Source of the DNA: Phalacrocorax aristotelis
Lineage: Eukaryota > Chordata > Aves > Suliformes > Phalacrocoracidae
Direction: 5' to 3'
NCBI RefSeq assembly: GCF_949628215.1
Contig: NC_134283.1
Location: 22,980,975 to 23,044,974 of the forward strand
DNA: 64,000 nucleotides
The notes beneath the pieces are model-generated. The model did no database searches. It saw only the letters and a program-made list of their open reading frames with translations, and had not been told where the DNA came from. The position numbers and the translations under genes were made by a program. Below, piece after piece: positions 37,801 to 63,592 of the stretch. Positions within the stretch are counted from its first letter, which is position 1. Every line of letters starts with the position of its first letter.

Positions 37801-40800
37801 GGGGTGCCCCACACACCATTCAATGAAGCAGGACTGGGGTCCATGAACTTAAAGCAACTCACAAACACAATTCAGCCTCCCCAGGTTATTCCTTCAGGGA
37901 AAATAAAATTAATAAAAATGTTTGCATGCTTCAGTCAAACACTCTGTTGGGTTTTTATTCCTAAACTCTCGTGTAGAGAACAATACAGGTTTTGCTTGAG
38001 TGGAAACAAGTTTCAGCTCAATCCTCACTCCATCTTTCTCGGGATGGAGATGTGGCTGAGCCCCACGGGCATGGCTCTGGGCACAGACAGAGCTCATGGC
38101 TCTGTTATGAGGTTATAAGCCCATAACAGCTATTTGTTATATATATTTGTACATGCGAGGGGAGCAGTGCTGGCTGCTTTGCATAGGGAAACACCTGACA
38201 GCCACGAGCTGCCAGAAGTTGCTGTGATGTTCAGTTTTCACCTCCGCAAGCAGTTTTAAAAAGTGTTAAAAATGAACAGGGGAGGCTGCCTGGCCTCTTG
38301 GGGCTGTTGCCCCATGGGATAGGGCTCATCAAGTTTGGTGCGGGGGGAGTGTCAGCCCGCAGATGTGGCATCCTTGGAGCGTGTAAAGCAATAAAAGCTT
38401 CTAACATGAGCAGCAGAGTGTGTTAGGCCACCCCTGCTGTGGAAGGAGAGGATGAGGACAAGCGCTGGCATGGCATGAAGCACTGCATGTGGCATGGCCA
38501 GGGGACTTACCGGCTCTCCAGGTGGCTGAAATCCAGCAGGTTGAAGTCCCGGCAGTCCTGGCTGTGGTAGATGTTGTCCACATCCTGTCCGGATGGATGA
38601 ACACATGGGTCAGGCTCAGCACCTGAGCCTCAGGAGGGCTTGGGTGCCTGACACTGCTGGAGGAATCTGAGCCCTCAGGGATCCTCCCCTTGGGAGCCCC
38701 TTGCTTAAACCTTGAGCCTAAAACCTCCCTTGGTGCTGTGGCTGGCAGGGCACATGTCCCACATTGGTGGGATGGCTTGGTGGGACTTGGACTCCTTCTG
38801 CAGGGACTGACCAGAGGAAGGCAACACATGGGAATGAGGGTGTGGGGAGAGGTGGGCTGGAGTCAGTGTCCCAGAGGAAGAGGGGGAGAGCTGGTCCTGC
38901 TGTGGCTGGGTCCCAGTGGGGTTGTCCTCTACTAGGGACACCCAGCAAAGTCCCAGATTTCCAGGGGGCTCTTATTATGTTACAGTCTGGGAAAAAACCT
39001 GATCCAAGGCATCTCATCCCTACCTGCAGTTTGATTCCATCCCACCAAGGAGCAGGGGGCACCCAAGCCAGGCAAAATTGCAGTTCCCAGCTCTGGGATG
39101 TCCCTGAGATGCTCCCAACCCCAGCAGCCCTTTAAGCATCCTGCTTCCCTGCCTTGCCAAGTGGTGTGCTGTCTTTGTTGTCTTCTCCATGGGACAGACC
39201 AGCTTACCCACTGGATCTCCTCGCGGAAGGCAAAGCCATTGTAATCACATAAAGCAGCGTAGGTCTCTGAAAACCCCCCTGCAAAAAGAAGGCAGTCTTG
39301 GTGGCAGACCTTCCCACAGGAACATGGAGACAACCTTTGGGGAGAGCAGAAAGCAGAAGGATGGTGGAGGCTCTCCTTTCCCTCCCCAAAGGAGCCAGTG
39401 TGTCCTGTGTGGTCTACTGCCAGCCCAAGAGAGATCACACAACTCCAAGGGCTGCAGCCGGCTTTGCTTGATCCATATAGATACCAGGCAAGGTGCATCG
39501 CTATGATGATAACGGAGATATCCTACTCCAGACCAGGCTACAGGAAAAGCCCCTGGATCTGCAGGGATACCACATGAGGTGGGTAGAAGAATCCACGACT
39601 GTACGTCCTCACAGGTGGAAACTGAGCATCCTTGCCCCACAGCTGTTCTGCTCCTTTCTGGGAGCTACATCCCCTCAAACCTGCTCCTACCCTGTGGAAT
39701 GGGGTGGGCTGGTGGAGAACAGACCCACCAGCAGGGCTCCTTCTGACCTATGCCACCCTGGGTCACCTGCCAGCAGAGCTACCACTGATGGATGCTGGGT
39801 TGTGATGGTCTCCAGGGTGCTCCAACCCTTCTGGCCCACCCTGGGGGAGATGTGTGGGTGAAAAAAGGGCTTACCGCAGGGCCCAAGGCTGCTCTGCAGC
39901 ATTTCCTCCAGCGAGTCTGTGATCCGCCGAATCCTCTCATACAGGTTGGGGGGGGAGTTCTTGAGCAGTGTCCTGGGAAAGGACCAGAGGGGTGGCGTGG
40001 TGGTGGGATGAGAGAAAAGCATCCCCACCACTTTATGCTTAGCTACAGCCCTTGTGTGTGAGGCCAGAAATATTCTTCCCAATGTGATCAGGGAGCAGGG
40101 TCTGGCCTCCATCAGTGTGGTTTTCTCCTGTTAAAAGGCGTTAATTGTGAACCCATCCCATATTTGGGGTTTTTCTGAGCAAAGAGGTTGCACTGTACCT
40201 ACACAACTACACCTGAGGAGCAGAAGACCCTTACCCAGGGGATGAGTCTGGAAAAACCTTCTTAAGTGACATGGTGACATGGATGACAACTTGCTCCAAA
40301 TCATCAAAGGACATGAACCGGAAGGCATAAGATGCTGCATCTGTTTCTATGACAACCTGCAGGGTCCAAAGGATGGGAGATGCCTGGGTGAGCTGGCAGC
40401 ACAGAGCGTCCCCAAGCCCCCAGACATAACGGTGACAGCCACCATCTCCTCGCTGTGAACACCCAGACACTGCTTATAAACCCAGCTGGAGCACTGTGGG
40501 CATAGGGGAGGCTGTGAGCACCAGGAACTTAGGATAAAATACATCAAAGAGATCATAATGTGCCAGAATAAGGCATAAACCTCCCCAGAATTCAAGCTAA
40601 GCTAACGCAAAATCAGCCCAAAGCAGTGGGGGTGAGAGTAGCCTTGACTCTGCCTGCTGCAGCTGGAGGATGGAGGTTTCCTCCCTGAATTTATCTAATC
40701 GGGTTTTGAGGCTTTTTTAGCTTTCAGTTCCAACCAGAACAAAATCCCATGGCAACACACTCCCTGATTTAATTACATGCTGATTGAGGCGTGGGAGCGA

Positions 40801-43683
40801 GAGGACAATTATCTGCTGGCATCATGTGAGGATGGCGCTTCCGCCGGTGCCCGGGGCTGCGGGAGGCAGCAGGGTCTGGCCCTGCCTGCACATTAATAAC
40901 CCCTGGGCTTTCCATATCCCAGTCAGATGTCTCACCCTACTCCATCCTAGGGTTTCAATGCCCAGCACCCCTCACTCTCTGCCTAGCTCCTCTTTATTCC
41001 TCTCCTGGAGCTCAGCCACACAGCCTACAGAGCAGCAGGAACCCTGTTTAGAGGCTGGGGCCGTTGTCACTGATGATGCTTTAATGAGCAGGAGACAGAC
41101 AAGAGGTTAATGAGGACCACAGCCCTGTTTCGGCCGACACATCCAAGCCAGGGCATCCCACTTCTCTCCTCCATACTGTATCTGCCCTACGTGCACACCT
41201 CTAAGAGGATTAACGGGGTTTAAAACACCCTCCTGCTAAATTTGGCTTTGCCTCAGTAAGCCAGAAGCCGTTTGTCACCTTGTCCCTGGCAAGCAGGAGG
41301 TCCTACAGCCAGGCACTGTCTGTGGCTGCCGGAGAGCAAAAGGCACAGGCACCTATACTTGCCCCCAGCACCCCGGGTGCCTTCCCGCACCTCCAGCCCC
41401 CAGGGTGATGCCCTGGGCAAGGCTGTAAGAGGATTTCTTCAGAGGTGGTGAAGGGATAAATACCCTGTGGAGCTCTCTCAGATCATCATTGGTGACCCTC
41501 AACATGCAATGGGGGACCAGAACTGCCCTAGATCCTGTGGTGGGCTCCAGGCCTGGGTTTGCATTGGGAGGGGTGGGTGTGGGGGGGCCACAAGGAGGGC
41601 TGGGTGTCCGGGCTGGGTTTGGTGTGGGTGTTGGTGCCACTCACCAAGCTGGGCTCTCGCACTGTCATCTCCCTCACCTCCAGGAAGCTGAAGCTGCTGT
41701 GAACCTGTGGGTGAGAGAAGCAGGATCAGCCCTAGCACTGATGCAGAAGGGGGAGCCAAAGGTGCCTCCCTGGCTCCCACCATTCCCCACACCCTGGGCA
41801 CTGCCTGGCCATATGCCCCAGGCTTCACCAGCCCCTGTCCCAGACCCCCTCCCCTTCACCCCACCCTCCTCCTGCTCCTGAGGGCTTCTCCACACCTGGT
41901 GGCCTGGGTGACCTATGGCTGTCCCATGCGACACCCACCCTGGTGCCCCAAGCAACTGAGTGATGCCCTCCCGGGAGCCACTGGGCTGTATTGCGGCGCA
42001 GGGTCCCTGGCACTTACCCTCACCGGTGGCAGCACTACTGCCAGCACATAGGCTCGCCAGGGGGTCAGCACCTAGGCAGGGGGACATTGGTGTGACAGGG
42101 GACTGAGATGACACACAGGCCACCCCTGTCCCCCACTGTGGCCATGAAATGGCTGCCTGAGGATACTGGGAAAGCAGGAACCAGGCCAGACTCTGCACAT
42201 ACCAAGATATAGTCGTTGTACTTGGATTTCACCTGCAGCTGGATGCTCATCACCAGGAGGACCTTCTTTGTCCCCAGGAAGGCGGTGATGCCCTCTGAAA
42301 AGACCAATGTTGCCATGAAGTGAGGAGGCTGAAGCCACCCCTGGTCCACTCTCACATGCCCTGCTGCCTTTGGGGACACCATCCCTCATGTCCCCACCTG
42401 AATCAACTCCTCATCGTTGACACCCAATGGTCAGACCCTGGTTGCTCTCTCAGCTAAGCCACATGCTCCTTCACCAGCTTTGGCTCTTGTTTGTGGCTCA
42501 GGTGACAAATCCACCTCCTCATTGGCTTCTGCAGCCCAGGCTGCAGCCATCACAAAGCACAGGGCTTTGGGGGTCACTGGTTTACACTGCATGTGCTACC
42601 TTGCTCACTGGGAGCTGGCGTCAAGTGACAAGACGGTCCTGGTTTCTCTTTCTTCCCTCCTTCCTTTCCTCCCTCCCAAGTTTACCACTGGTGAGTAACT
42701 CAACGCCCAAGTCCTGCCTCCCCATGGTGCAGCCAGGCATGTGTTCTGCTTTTGCATTTTTTTGGCAACTCTCCTGGCCATAGTGTGCCTGGGTGGTTGT
42801 GTGTGCGAACCTCCTCATGTTTGCAAACCAGTTGCTCCCACAGTTGCTACGGACCAGTACAAGCATCACTACTGCCTTGAGCATTGCCTCCCCGCACTGC
42901 CTCCTCATGTCTGCTGCTTCACACCTCTTACTCAGAGGAGTGGGATGAGAACCACAACTGCCCATTGCCATGCAAAGCAAACCAGGTATTCGCAATGACA
43001 CCACTCGTTCTGGCCCTTACTGAGGCTGTCAAGAGCCCCACAGGTCCAGTGACGTGAGCCACATGTCCTCAGGGATCCATCCTAGTAGAGCCAGGACCTG
43101 GGGCTGTGGGGGTGCAGCAACCCTTCTCCTTCCCATGCCACTGCAAGCTGGGGAGGCTGCAGGACCCCAAGACCTCCGCAGCCTTTTGCTTCTTCAGTCA
43201 AATGAGGGAAGGCTGGGAGCAGCGGTACTTCATGCATCCCCCGCATGGCTGGGGAGTTGGGGCAAGCCTGTGGGCCATGCTTCCCTGGGGAGCTGCCAAG
43301 GGCCTTCAGCTGGCCAGGGGACCCCAAGCCCATGGGAGTGAGCAGCACCACGCTGTACCCACAAACTGAACAGCAGGATCCATGGAGAACCACGTCCTTG
43401 AGGATCCAGCCTGTTCCCTGGGGATGCTTTTGGCCCAAGCAGCATCCTCAAGCATGCCAGCTTTGAGGGCAAGAGCAGCCCTCACACCCCAGACACTGCT
43501 CAAACCCCCCTGAACCACAGCTGCTGCTGCTGCGGAACCCGAAAGCGGCTCTGCCAATCCCAGCACAGCGAACCAGGGCCGAACAGGCCCTGAACCAGTG
43601 CTTTCCATGTGGCATCGGTGCCCCAGCAGTGGACAATGCTTACCTTGCAGCTCAGTGGAGATCCCTCTAGAGGATGCAGCCAT
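19879..43683 (-). CDS. CARMIL2: Capping protein regulator and myosin 1 linker 2 (RLTPR)
   Basis: CARMIL2 binds and uncaps actin capping protein at membranes and couples CD28 to PKC-theta/NF-kB signalling in T cells. Exons in transcript order (right end-left end): 43683-43644, 42294-42203, 42071-42018, 41704-41645, 40356-40235, 39972-39875, 39278-39208, 38584-38511, 37716-37641, 37564-37476, 37154-37060, 36896-36810, 36566-36457, 36063-35986, 35630-35554, 35458-35354, 35108-35039, 34841-34760, 33189-33093, 32761-32704, 32140-31968, 31297-31229, 30565-30472, 30393-30298, 29835-29707, 28738-28625, 28482-28307, 27821-27734, 26670-26604, 25475-25198, 23413-23310, 22855-22450, 22149-22030, 21723-21687, 21516-21448, 21149-20844, 20663-20556, 20266-20156, 20054-19879. 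The sum is 4356 nt, 1451 aa (human about 1435), with all phases joining. The start [13 protein letters not shown] matches the human MAQTPDGISCELR. A PH-like domain (exons 1-6) is followed by leucine-rich repeats (exons 7-22, e.g. [19 protein letters not shown]), a helical dimerisation domain (exons 23-28), and a capping-protein region with a CPI-type motif [11 protein letters not shown] and [10 protein letters not shown]. The last exon is the least certain. Confidence 0.96.
22179..22222 (+). repeat. 12-bp tandem repeat in a CARMIL2 intron
   Basis: About three and a half copies of CACAGCACCCAG lie some 30 bases from the acceptor side of the 22149-22030 exon. Confidence 0.8.
25198..25475 (-). 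other. CARMIL2: CARMIL2 exon with capping-protein interaction (CPI) motif, CpG-rich
   Basis: The proline/alanine-rich frame ends in [20 protein letters not shown] and a basic stretch. L-x-H-x-T-x-x-R-P is the CARMIL CPI core that binds capping protein allosterically; human CARMIL2 has the near-identical LRHPTRARPRP. The acceptor is CTCGTAG then GTGTCTC at 25476/25475, and it joins in phase with the previous 67-nt basic exon (26670-26604). The exon is CpG-dense compared with its introns. Confidence 0.9.
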
Positions 43684-45170
43684 GGTTGGAATCACAGGAT
43701 CACCTGCCCAGGGATGCAGGTGTCAGGGCTGCATCCTTGGTCACTGCAGGAAAGGCACCCTACTGGGAGGAAGTGCTGAGGTTACCAACCGGCAGCGCTG
43801 CCGCCTCAGCGCCTCCTCCCCCTCCCAGCACTCAGTGCCTCTTCCTGCCCCGTCAGGCGAGATTTAGCGCCTGAGCAAGAGAAGAAAAATGAAAGCGACA
43901 GCACCCGTGGCAAACTGGCCTCGCCAGGAGGAGAGGGCATCCCTGCCCAGCCCTTCTCCTCCCACGTGGCTTCACCTGGGTGAGCAGGATGCCCCACCAG
44001 TGCCTCCCAGCCAGTAGCAGAAGCAGCATCTCCCCATGGCTCCAGCCTTGAGGGGTGAGGGTCCATGACAGCTTCCTGCCCTGCAGCCCCCCAGGGTAGT
44101 TCATGGGGACGTATTTCTGCCTGAAGATGTCTGGTGAGCACAAAACGAGCAGCTCCACCCTTCCTGGCTCGGGGAGGACAACCCACCCCTGCCACCTTTC
44201 ACCAGGCATCTGTGAGAAGATTTAATGGGGATGGGTGCTGGCATCCACTGCAGGGTACTGCAGGCAGGGCTTCTGCAGAGCAGAAATACCCTAGGTGTCA
44301 CACCACAACGACAAAACAGTGGCCCCAAAGAAAGCATGAGAGGCTGATGCTAGACGGCCTCCTTGAAGCAACAGGAGTGAGCACATCAACCACTCTGCTC
44401 CCCCAGGGAAGGCTCTGGACCAGGCAAAATGCCAGATGTGCTCCAGGACAGAGCAGAAAGCCGTCCTGTGCCCTGTGCAGTGCTGCAGGACTTCAGTGGA
44501 CCCAGCATTTCTTGGTGTTGGCTCAGCAGGCCCTACAAGAGGCTCAAGAGAAGGTGCTGAGGGAGCCAGCAGAGCTGCTCACAGCCAGCAGCCTGGGTCC
44601 CCATGACCAGCATCAGCTGGGATGGAGGGTGCCAGCTGCATTGTCTCCCTAAATTGTCCTTTTTGACAAACCACGAAGCTCCAGGCTGCCTGAGTTGCAC
44701 TCTCCAAACAATGGCTCCCAGAGGAGTTTTTCCAGAATTGGAATAACTCAGGACAAAGTGATCCCTGGAAGGTCTGGGCAATGTTGCTCTCCTGCTGCAT
44801 GTACCTGGGGCTGCAGCCCTTCTGAAACCACTTTCAGCATGAAAGGAGAGGCAGGAAGTCATCTCCCTGCAGGGATGGCATCTCCATAGAGCCCAACCAC
44901 AACACACAGCAGCTCTTCTCAAGGAGGTGGCTGGGGAGAACATGGCTCAGGGCAGGCACCAACCTCTGCTGAGGCATTTCCTTGAGCCTCCCAAGCTATA
45001 TCAGCAGGCAGATGAGCACCAGGAAGAAGAAGGGCACAAGGTGTTCACCACCCAACAGAATGTCCGCCAGTGACAGGCCTAGCTGGATATCTGGCTTTTC
45101 CAGGATGACAGGAGACCAGGCTACTGGTATCTGAATGTCTCAGAAGGGGCACCAGGTCCCATTTTTGTCA

Positions 45171-45208
45171 TGGAAGGATATTCAGGGCATGGAAGGATAT
45201 TCAGGGCA
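45171..45208 (+). repeat. 19-bp tandem duplication
   Basis: Two exact copies of TGGAAGGATATTCAGGGCA followed by the start of a third. Confidence 0.85.
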
Positions 45209-45999
45209 TGGAGAGAGCAGCTGTCCCCTTGCACCCATCAGAAGATGGCTTCTATTGAAGCTTAGAAGCACAAAGGAGCTCCAGGTAAGCCACATCCCAA
45301 GCTCATTCCCCAAAATACTGGGTCCCACATGCTGGAACACATTCTGCTGTAGTGATGCTCAGCATCTTTCCCAGAAGCGGGGCAGAAGAAGACATCCATG
45401 TGCACAGGCATTCCCTACCTGTTGTACAAGCCCAGGTATGTCAGGATGTCCAGAGCAACCCATCTCCCCTGTCTTCCCCGCTGGGCATTTTCAGCTGTCC
45501 TAGAGTACCAGAACCTCCCTAGAAAGAGGTCCTGGTGCTCTTCTCCATCCCTAGATCACCTTTGGGGAGTTGAAGCACTTACCACGCTCTGGGGGTAGTA
45601 GTAGTAGGAGCTCTCTTCCCCTGGCTCCAGAACACCACTTCATCCTTTTTCTGCCCTCAGCTCCCCTTCTCAGCCCAGATGCTCCTGTGCTGGGCTGACA
45701 TGGGCACCCAGGTGCCCTCCCAGTGATCATGTCCTGTGTGCTCTCACAGTGGTAGCTTCCCTATCTTCTCCACACTCTCCCATCAACTATCTGCAGACAG
45801 CAGTAAGGTCCCCACCTCACTTTCCTCCAGGCTGGTCACACCAGTCTCCAACAGCCTCTCCTCACCCATCTTGTGCTGCTGTGGGAACCATCCTGGGGGC
45901 GTCTGCTGGGCTCATGCCAGCCTCTCACTGGTTTCTTGCACTGGGGAGCCAAGACAGGACCAGTTGGCCCTACAGGTGATGCCTGAGGAACATGAGCAA

Positions 46000-46740
46000 C
46001 CACCACCAGTTAGACATCATGCTGCTGACCATGCTGAACTAAGTAGCCCAGCCAATTTTCCATGCACCCAGTAATCCTCTTCTCCAGACCCCATGTCTTC
46101 AATTCTGCCACAAGGAGGCTACAGGAGACCGTGACAAAAGCCTTGCTGAAGTCCAGATGAACATTCACTGCTCTCCCCTTGTCCACACAGCCAGCCACCT
46201 CCTTGGAGAATGCAATGGGGTAGTTCCCCAGATCTTCCTTCTTACCCTTATTGAGGATGGGTGGGACATTTGCCTTTTTCCAGGTGTCATGAACCTCCCA
46301 AGATCACCAGGACTTTTCAAAGATGAGAGAGTGCGCTGACATTGGCTGGTTTCCTCAGCACCTTCACATGTTTCCTTTAGACTCTGCCATTAGGCTTGGG
46401 CCCTGGGAGGTCTGAAGACAGACCTCACCAGCCAAAATGAAGGCAAGAGCAGCACGGAGTACCTTGGTCTTTTCCATGTCCTTTGCCACTAAGTCCTCTG
46501 CTCCATTAAGGAGCAGGCCTGCATTTTTCCAATGCCTTCCTGCTCCTGCTGAAGCCCTTCTTAATATAGAAGCTGTTCTTTGTCTTTCACGTGCTTCACA
46601 AGTCCAACTCTTGGCTCTCCCAGCTCCATCCCTACACACTCAAGCAATGTCTGCTCTTTCAGGGTAGCCTGTCCCCGCTTCTGCTTTCTGTGCACTTCCT
46701 TTTCCCCTTCCTGCTTATCCACATTGGCTGCCTACCACGC
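46000..46740 (-). mobile_element. Old CR1 LINE remnant, endonuclease-to-reverse transcriptase part
   Basis: On the - strand, decayed frames give LLNGAEDLVAKDMEKTKVL, then GEVCLQTSQ, and further on VDKGRAVNV and LDFSKAF. These correspond in order to the linker and early reverse-transcriptase blocks of CR1 ORF2. The order along the - strand (about 46.64 kb down to 46.01 kb) is that of an intact element, but with frameshifts, a gap and substitutions. Sequence at 45.74-46.0 kb (CCTCCAGGCTGGTCACACCAG-like) may be its continuation. It is a dead copy. Confidence 0.75.
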
Positions 46741-49389
46741 CTGACTCCCTGCTGAAGACTTCCTTGGATTTTGCATAGCTCTGGCACGTTTCAGTCTGCT
46801 CTTAAAATGCATGCTCAGACCAGCAAATCCACTGCAGCTCTTGCCCTGCTCCCACCAACAGTTTAGGATAGTGTAGGACATTTTAGTCTACAAGCCTGGT
46901 CACATCTGCACCAGTTTGGATTCTGCCTACCTTCCACGAGCCTTGCAGGAGTCAGGCAGCTTGGGAAACTCTAACTGCTCTGCAAGGGTGTCCCCGGGGC
47001 CTCCAACTCTTAGAGGCTCTACCGCCAGCTGCCTCCCTGCCCTAGTCTCCCTGAGCTGTCCCGATCTACATTTGTCATCTTCTCACCTGGAGAATCATCT
47101 GCTACAATGCTGTGAAGACAAAAGAGTAGAAGATGTCATTAGCTTTTCCTCCAATGAGGCAGAAGAAAACATCCCATGGTTTGCACCAGCAAAACTTCAG
47201 TCTGACACCCTTGGCTAAAGAAGTGGACTTAGACCCCAGCTTAGTAACATAAGGGTTGGTCCCTCTAACCTGGGGAGCCCGCAACCTCTGGAAGCCAAAC
47301 GAGCTTTTGGCAGGCTGCAACAGTCACATAGAGCTAGTCTCAGTCCCCCTCCGTCCTGACGCCATTCTCCATCATGCTCTCAGGACAGCAGCCCAAGCAC
47401 CAGAGGTGGCAACCAGGCCAAGCAATTGGCAGAGGCTGTGATGCTCCTTGGATCCATCCTAGCGCTGGCTTTTCACTCATGGTCCAGGACACAGGGCACA
47501 CCTTTGCCAGCCTTGATAACAGCACTGGGACTGAGCAAAGATGCTCTGTCCACATTCAGGCTTGAGATGCTGCCCTGGATGCGCATCCTCAGGAACAGCC
47601 TGGGGCATTGCTCTGCGTCTCTTCAAAGCAGCTCCACCAAGGCCAAACCAGAAGCCTGCAAAAGAGGTCACAAGCAGAGATACCTGCTGACGGCAGGAGA
47701 CCCAGCTGAAATCAGATGAAAACCAGGCTGCATAGCAGGAGTGTTGACTGAGCAAGCACCAAGAAACCGGGTCAACTGAGCAGACTGCAAAGTAACACAC
47801 CAGGCTAAGGAAAAAAGGAGGATGGCCACAGGGTGACTGTTCCCATCCCCACTAAAACCTTGGCCTCTGGAGAAAGTTCAAACAGCAGCCCACAGTAAAT
47901 GACCGGGTCCACTCTACACACAACTACAGGCATCTATTGCATTAACTAAAGAAGCACTGCTTAGAATCACAGCCATACCTGTAGTCTTTGGGCAAACACA
48001 CCTCTCTCAGGTGCTCTTCCTTTCAGCCTGGCATCAAGCTGTTCACATGCAGCCATTTCCTCCAGCTCCTCTAAACTCCAGGAGAGTTGGCAACATGTGC
48101 CTTGAGGTCACCCTGACCTGGGTACGACAGCATAAGCTGCTGCGCCCAGAGGTCTTGCGGCAGTGCTCACGTGGATTGAGGGAGACCTCTACTAGAGCAC
48201 ACACGACACCTTGGGGCACCATCAAGGTTCACCAGTTAAAGCCACTGCAACATCTTTCACGCCCCGCTTGTCAGCGGTGGGTTCAGCCTCAGGGTTTCAG
48301 TTCATGGTGGTGCTTCTTACAGATCCTGAGACAGCCTTCAGCTTTCCAGCTCACCAAAGCCTCCCTAGCTCTAGGCTTATACCAAATTGCATCTCCTTTA
48401 GAGCGCTGCCTCTGAAGCATCTTTGGGCTTGTGAGGACACCAGCTCCTTGTCCAACTGAGAAAACACTTGATGATTTATCCAGCAGACCTGGCTCCTGCT
48501 CACAGAAGCTCTTGCAGTTACTGCTCCCACCTGCCAAAACAAGCCTCCATCCTGCTCAGGATTTCAGGCATCAACCTCCAGGCAGCTTTCCTTAGCAGGT
48601 TTAAAAAGGACCATCTCTCAAGACCAGAGATAACTAGTCACCACACATCTAGTGAAAATGAACTCTGGCAACTCCTGTGCTTTAAGATTTCCTTTAAATA
48701 AGTCTATTGTGCCATTTGCAGCAACTCCTGTCCTGAAGTCAGCTGTGGGACAGGTACTGTTCTGAACTTACACAGCGTGCAGCTACCTGACCGCTTACTC
48801 TCAGTCAGCTCTCAAAGCTGCTTTCACAGGCAACCAAGAGAAGATATGCCCACTTCCCAGAATGAAAAGGAAATAATATTCCTGCTACCTAAACCATCAG
48901 CTACAATAATTTAAGAAAACCTCACAGCCAAAACAAACAAAACCAACAACTACTCCCACATTACTTCTTCCTCAAGCTGCTAATGCTGATGTTTGGCACA
49001 CTGATGACAGCATATTTTACATCACCTCTCTACTGACCACTCCTCCACGCAGCCCCAGCTGAACAAGCAGCTTAGATCCTTGCTACACAGTGGAGCTGCT
49101 GTAAGGGAACTGGGATCACGCACTGGCTTCACAGCAGTAATGACCCTTGCTTATGTGCACATTCACCTGTGGCTGGGACGGGGCAGCACACCGTGATTTA
49201 ACACGACCAAGAGCTACCTTGCACTCGGCACAGGGCAGAGGGACACCTGCAGCAAGAGAAGAGTTGGTCCCTGTTACAGGTGTGTAGCATCCACATAGGA
49301 GAGGCTTCAGTCTGGATATCATCGCCAGGTCACACCAATAATACACACAAAGAAAGCAGCCAGCGAGTACACATGTTAATCCATTATTA

Positions 49390-49395
49390 TTTATT
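49390..49395 (-). terminator. CTCF: Candidate CTCF polyadenylation signal
   Basis: TTTATT on + (AATAAA on -), about 1.36 kb after the CTCF stop, at the end of a continuous AT-rich stretch that fits the CTCF 3' UTR. A second candidate lies at 50069-50074 and would give a shorter UTR of about 0.7 kb. Confidence 0.5.
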
Positions 49396-50749
49396 AGCTG
49401 TACAGCAGTATATTCTCCTTCCCAGCTTTCAAACCCCATTACATATTTTATAACAGTATTTTTTCCCATGTTGGCTTCCTAAAATAATGAAAAATATCAC
49501 ACAGTACAGCTAAGTACAAAAATGCATCAACCTAGAGTCTGATAGCTAAACTGATAGCTCTCTTAAAAGCGATACATAGAAGAAAAATTTGTTTGAAATC
49601 AGCAAGACTGAGGCTCTATAAAAAGCTTACATATTTTAACATGTGACAGTTCATATACAGGCATCATTTGTATTTCACATTATTCCTTTTCGTCTTTATC
49701 AGAGATCCAAAATTGTATAATTACTGACCTATTAAAATTTCCTGGCCCAGGTTTTGAGGGCTGCAGTGACCCACTTATAAATCACCACTTCTGCCTTAAC
49801 AAAGGATTCATAAACACAAAATACAACTACAAGATAGAGCAAAGGAAATGTAGTTGTGAAATTATAACTCAAAAAGAAGGTTAATTATACTTGTTTCAAA
49901 TGCCAGTTTTGTGTGCCTCAAAACCAGATTTCATATGTGGGTTTCTCTCGTTCTGCAAGCAATAGTCTGGGTACGTCTCTTCTCTACATGATTGGTTATC
50001 AACAGCTTTTCCAACATTTACACTATCAATTCTCGTCACTTAGTTTGAAAGGCATTAAAATACTGGGGTTTATTTAAACTGTATTTTTGCATACCTTTTA
50101 ATTAATGGAAAAAGATTAAAATGTAAAAAAAAGTTATTTACAAGCTTGACCATTACAGAAATGCTTTGCAGAAAGCAAAGCATATTAAGGACAGAAACCA
50201 GTTGGAGCATGCCAAAACTACCGTGTGCAGCCGACTTGGAGAACCAGAGCTAGTCAGTGGGGAAAAGCAGAAACATTTTAAAAGTCTAGAACCCTCCCTA
50301 GTCTGCATTTACAGTTAAAAACACTACTGAGAGAAGGAGACTCAAGGACTCTGGGAACCAGAAGGGCAAGTCCGGAGTGGTTTACCACATACTCTAGGCC
50401 AAGGCTCCCGCTTTTGTATATTAAAACTTGGTGCATGTAAACATGGCCCTTGGACCAGCTTTACAATGCAGTTCAGAGCAAAACGAAATCAAGCATCTCA
50501 CAGGAAACCCTCAAGGACTCCAAAATATTTCCTAATGTTCCATGATCCTGTAATGCTAACATAAAACAGCAACTTCTAGTTAAATCACATTCTAACATCA
50601 TTTTGAAGTTTTATTTCCCAGTATGTTTGGTAAAATGGTCTAAAATGATGCATTTCCCAAAGCCAAGAAAAAAGGTAAAAGGAAAAATAGATTTGAGCCG
50701 CTTAAACACAGCCCAGGCCAGTTCAGTCAGCCAGTGTGGTCTTCCTCCA

Positions 50750-63592
<12,843 letters not shown>

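Larger units (their letters stand above)
43700..49380. other. Intergenic region between CARMIL2 and CTCF
   Basis: No coding exon recognised on either strand. The sequence just right of 43.68 kb must hold the CARMIL2 5' UTR and promoter, but I see no clear TATA box or CpG island there. An old CR1 remnant occupies about 46.0-46.74 kb. The rest (44-45.7 and 46.8-49.3 kb) shows only short, unrelated open frames. Confidence 0.55.

Noticed and set aside
49400-50749. Search for a further gene in the AT-rich stretch after the CTCF stop
   Set aside because: No open frame of note. Continuous AT-rich sequence with poly(A) hexamers fits the CTCF 3' UTR.
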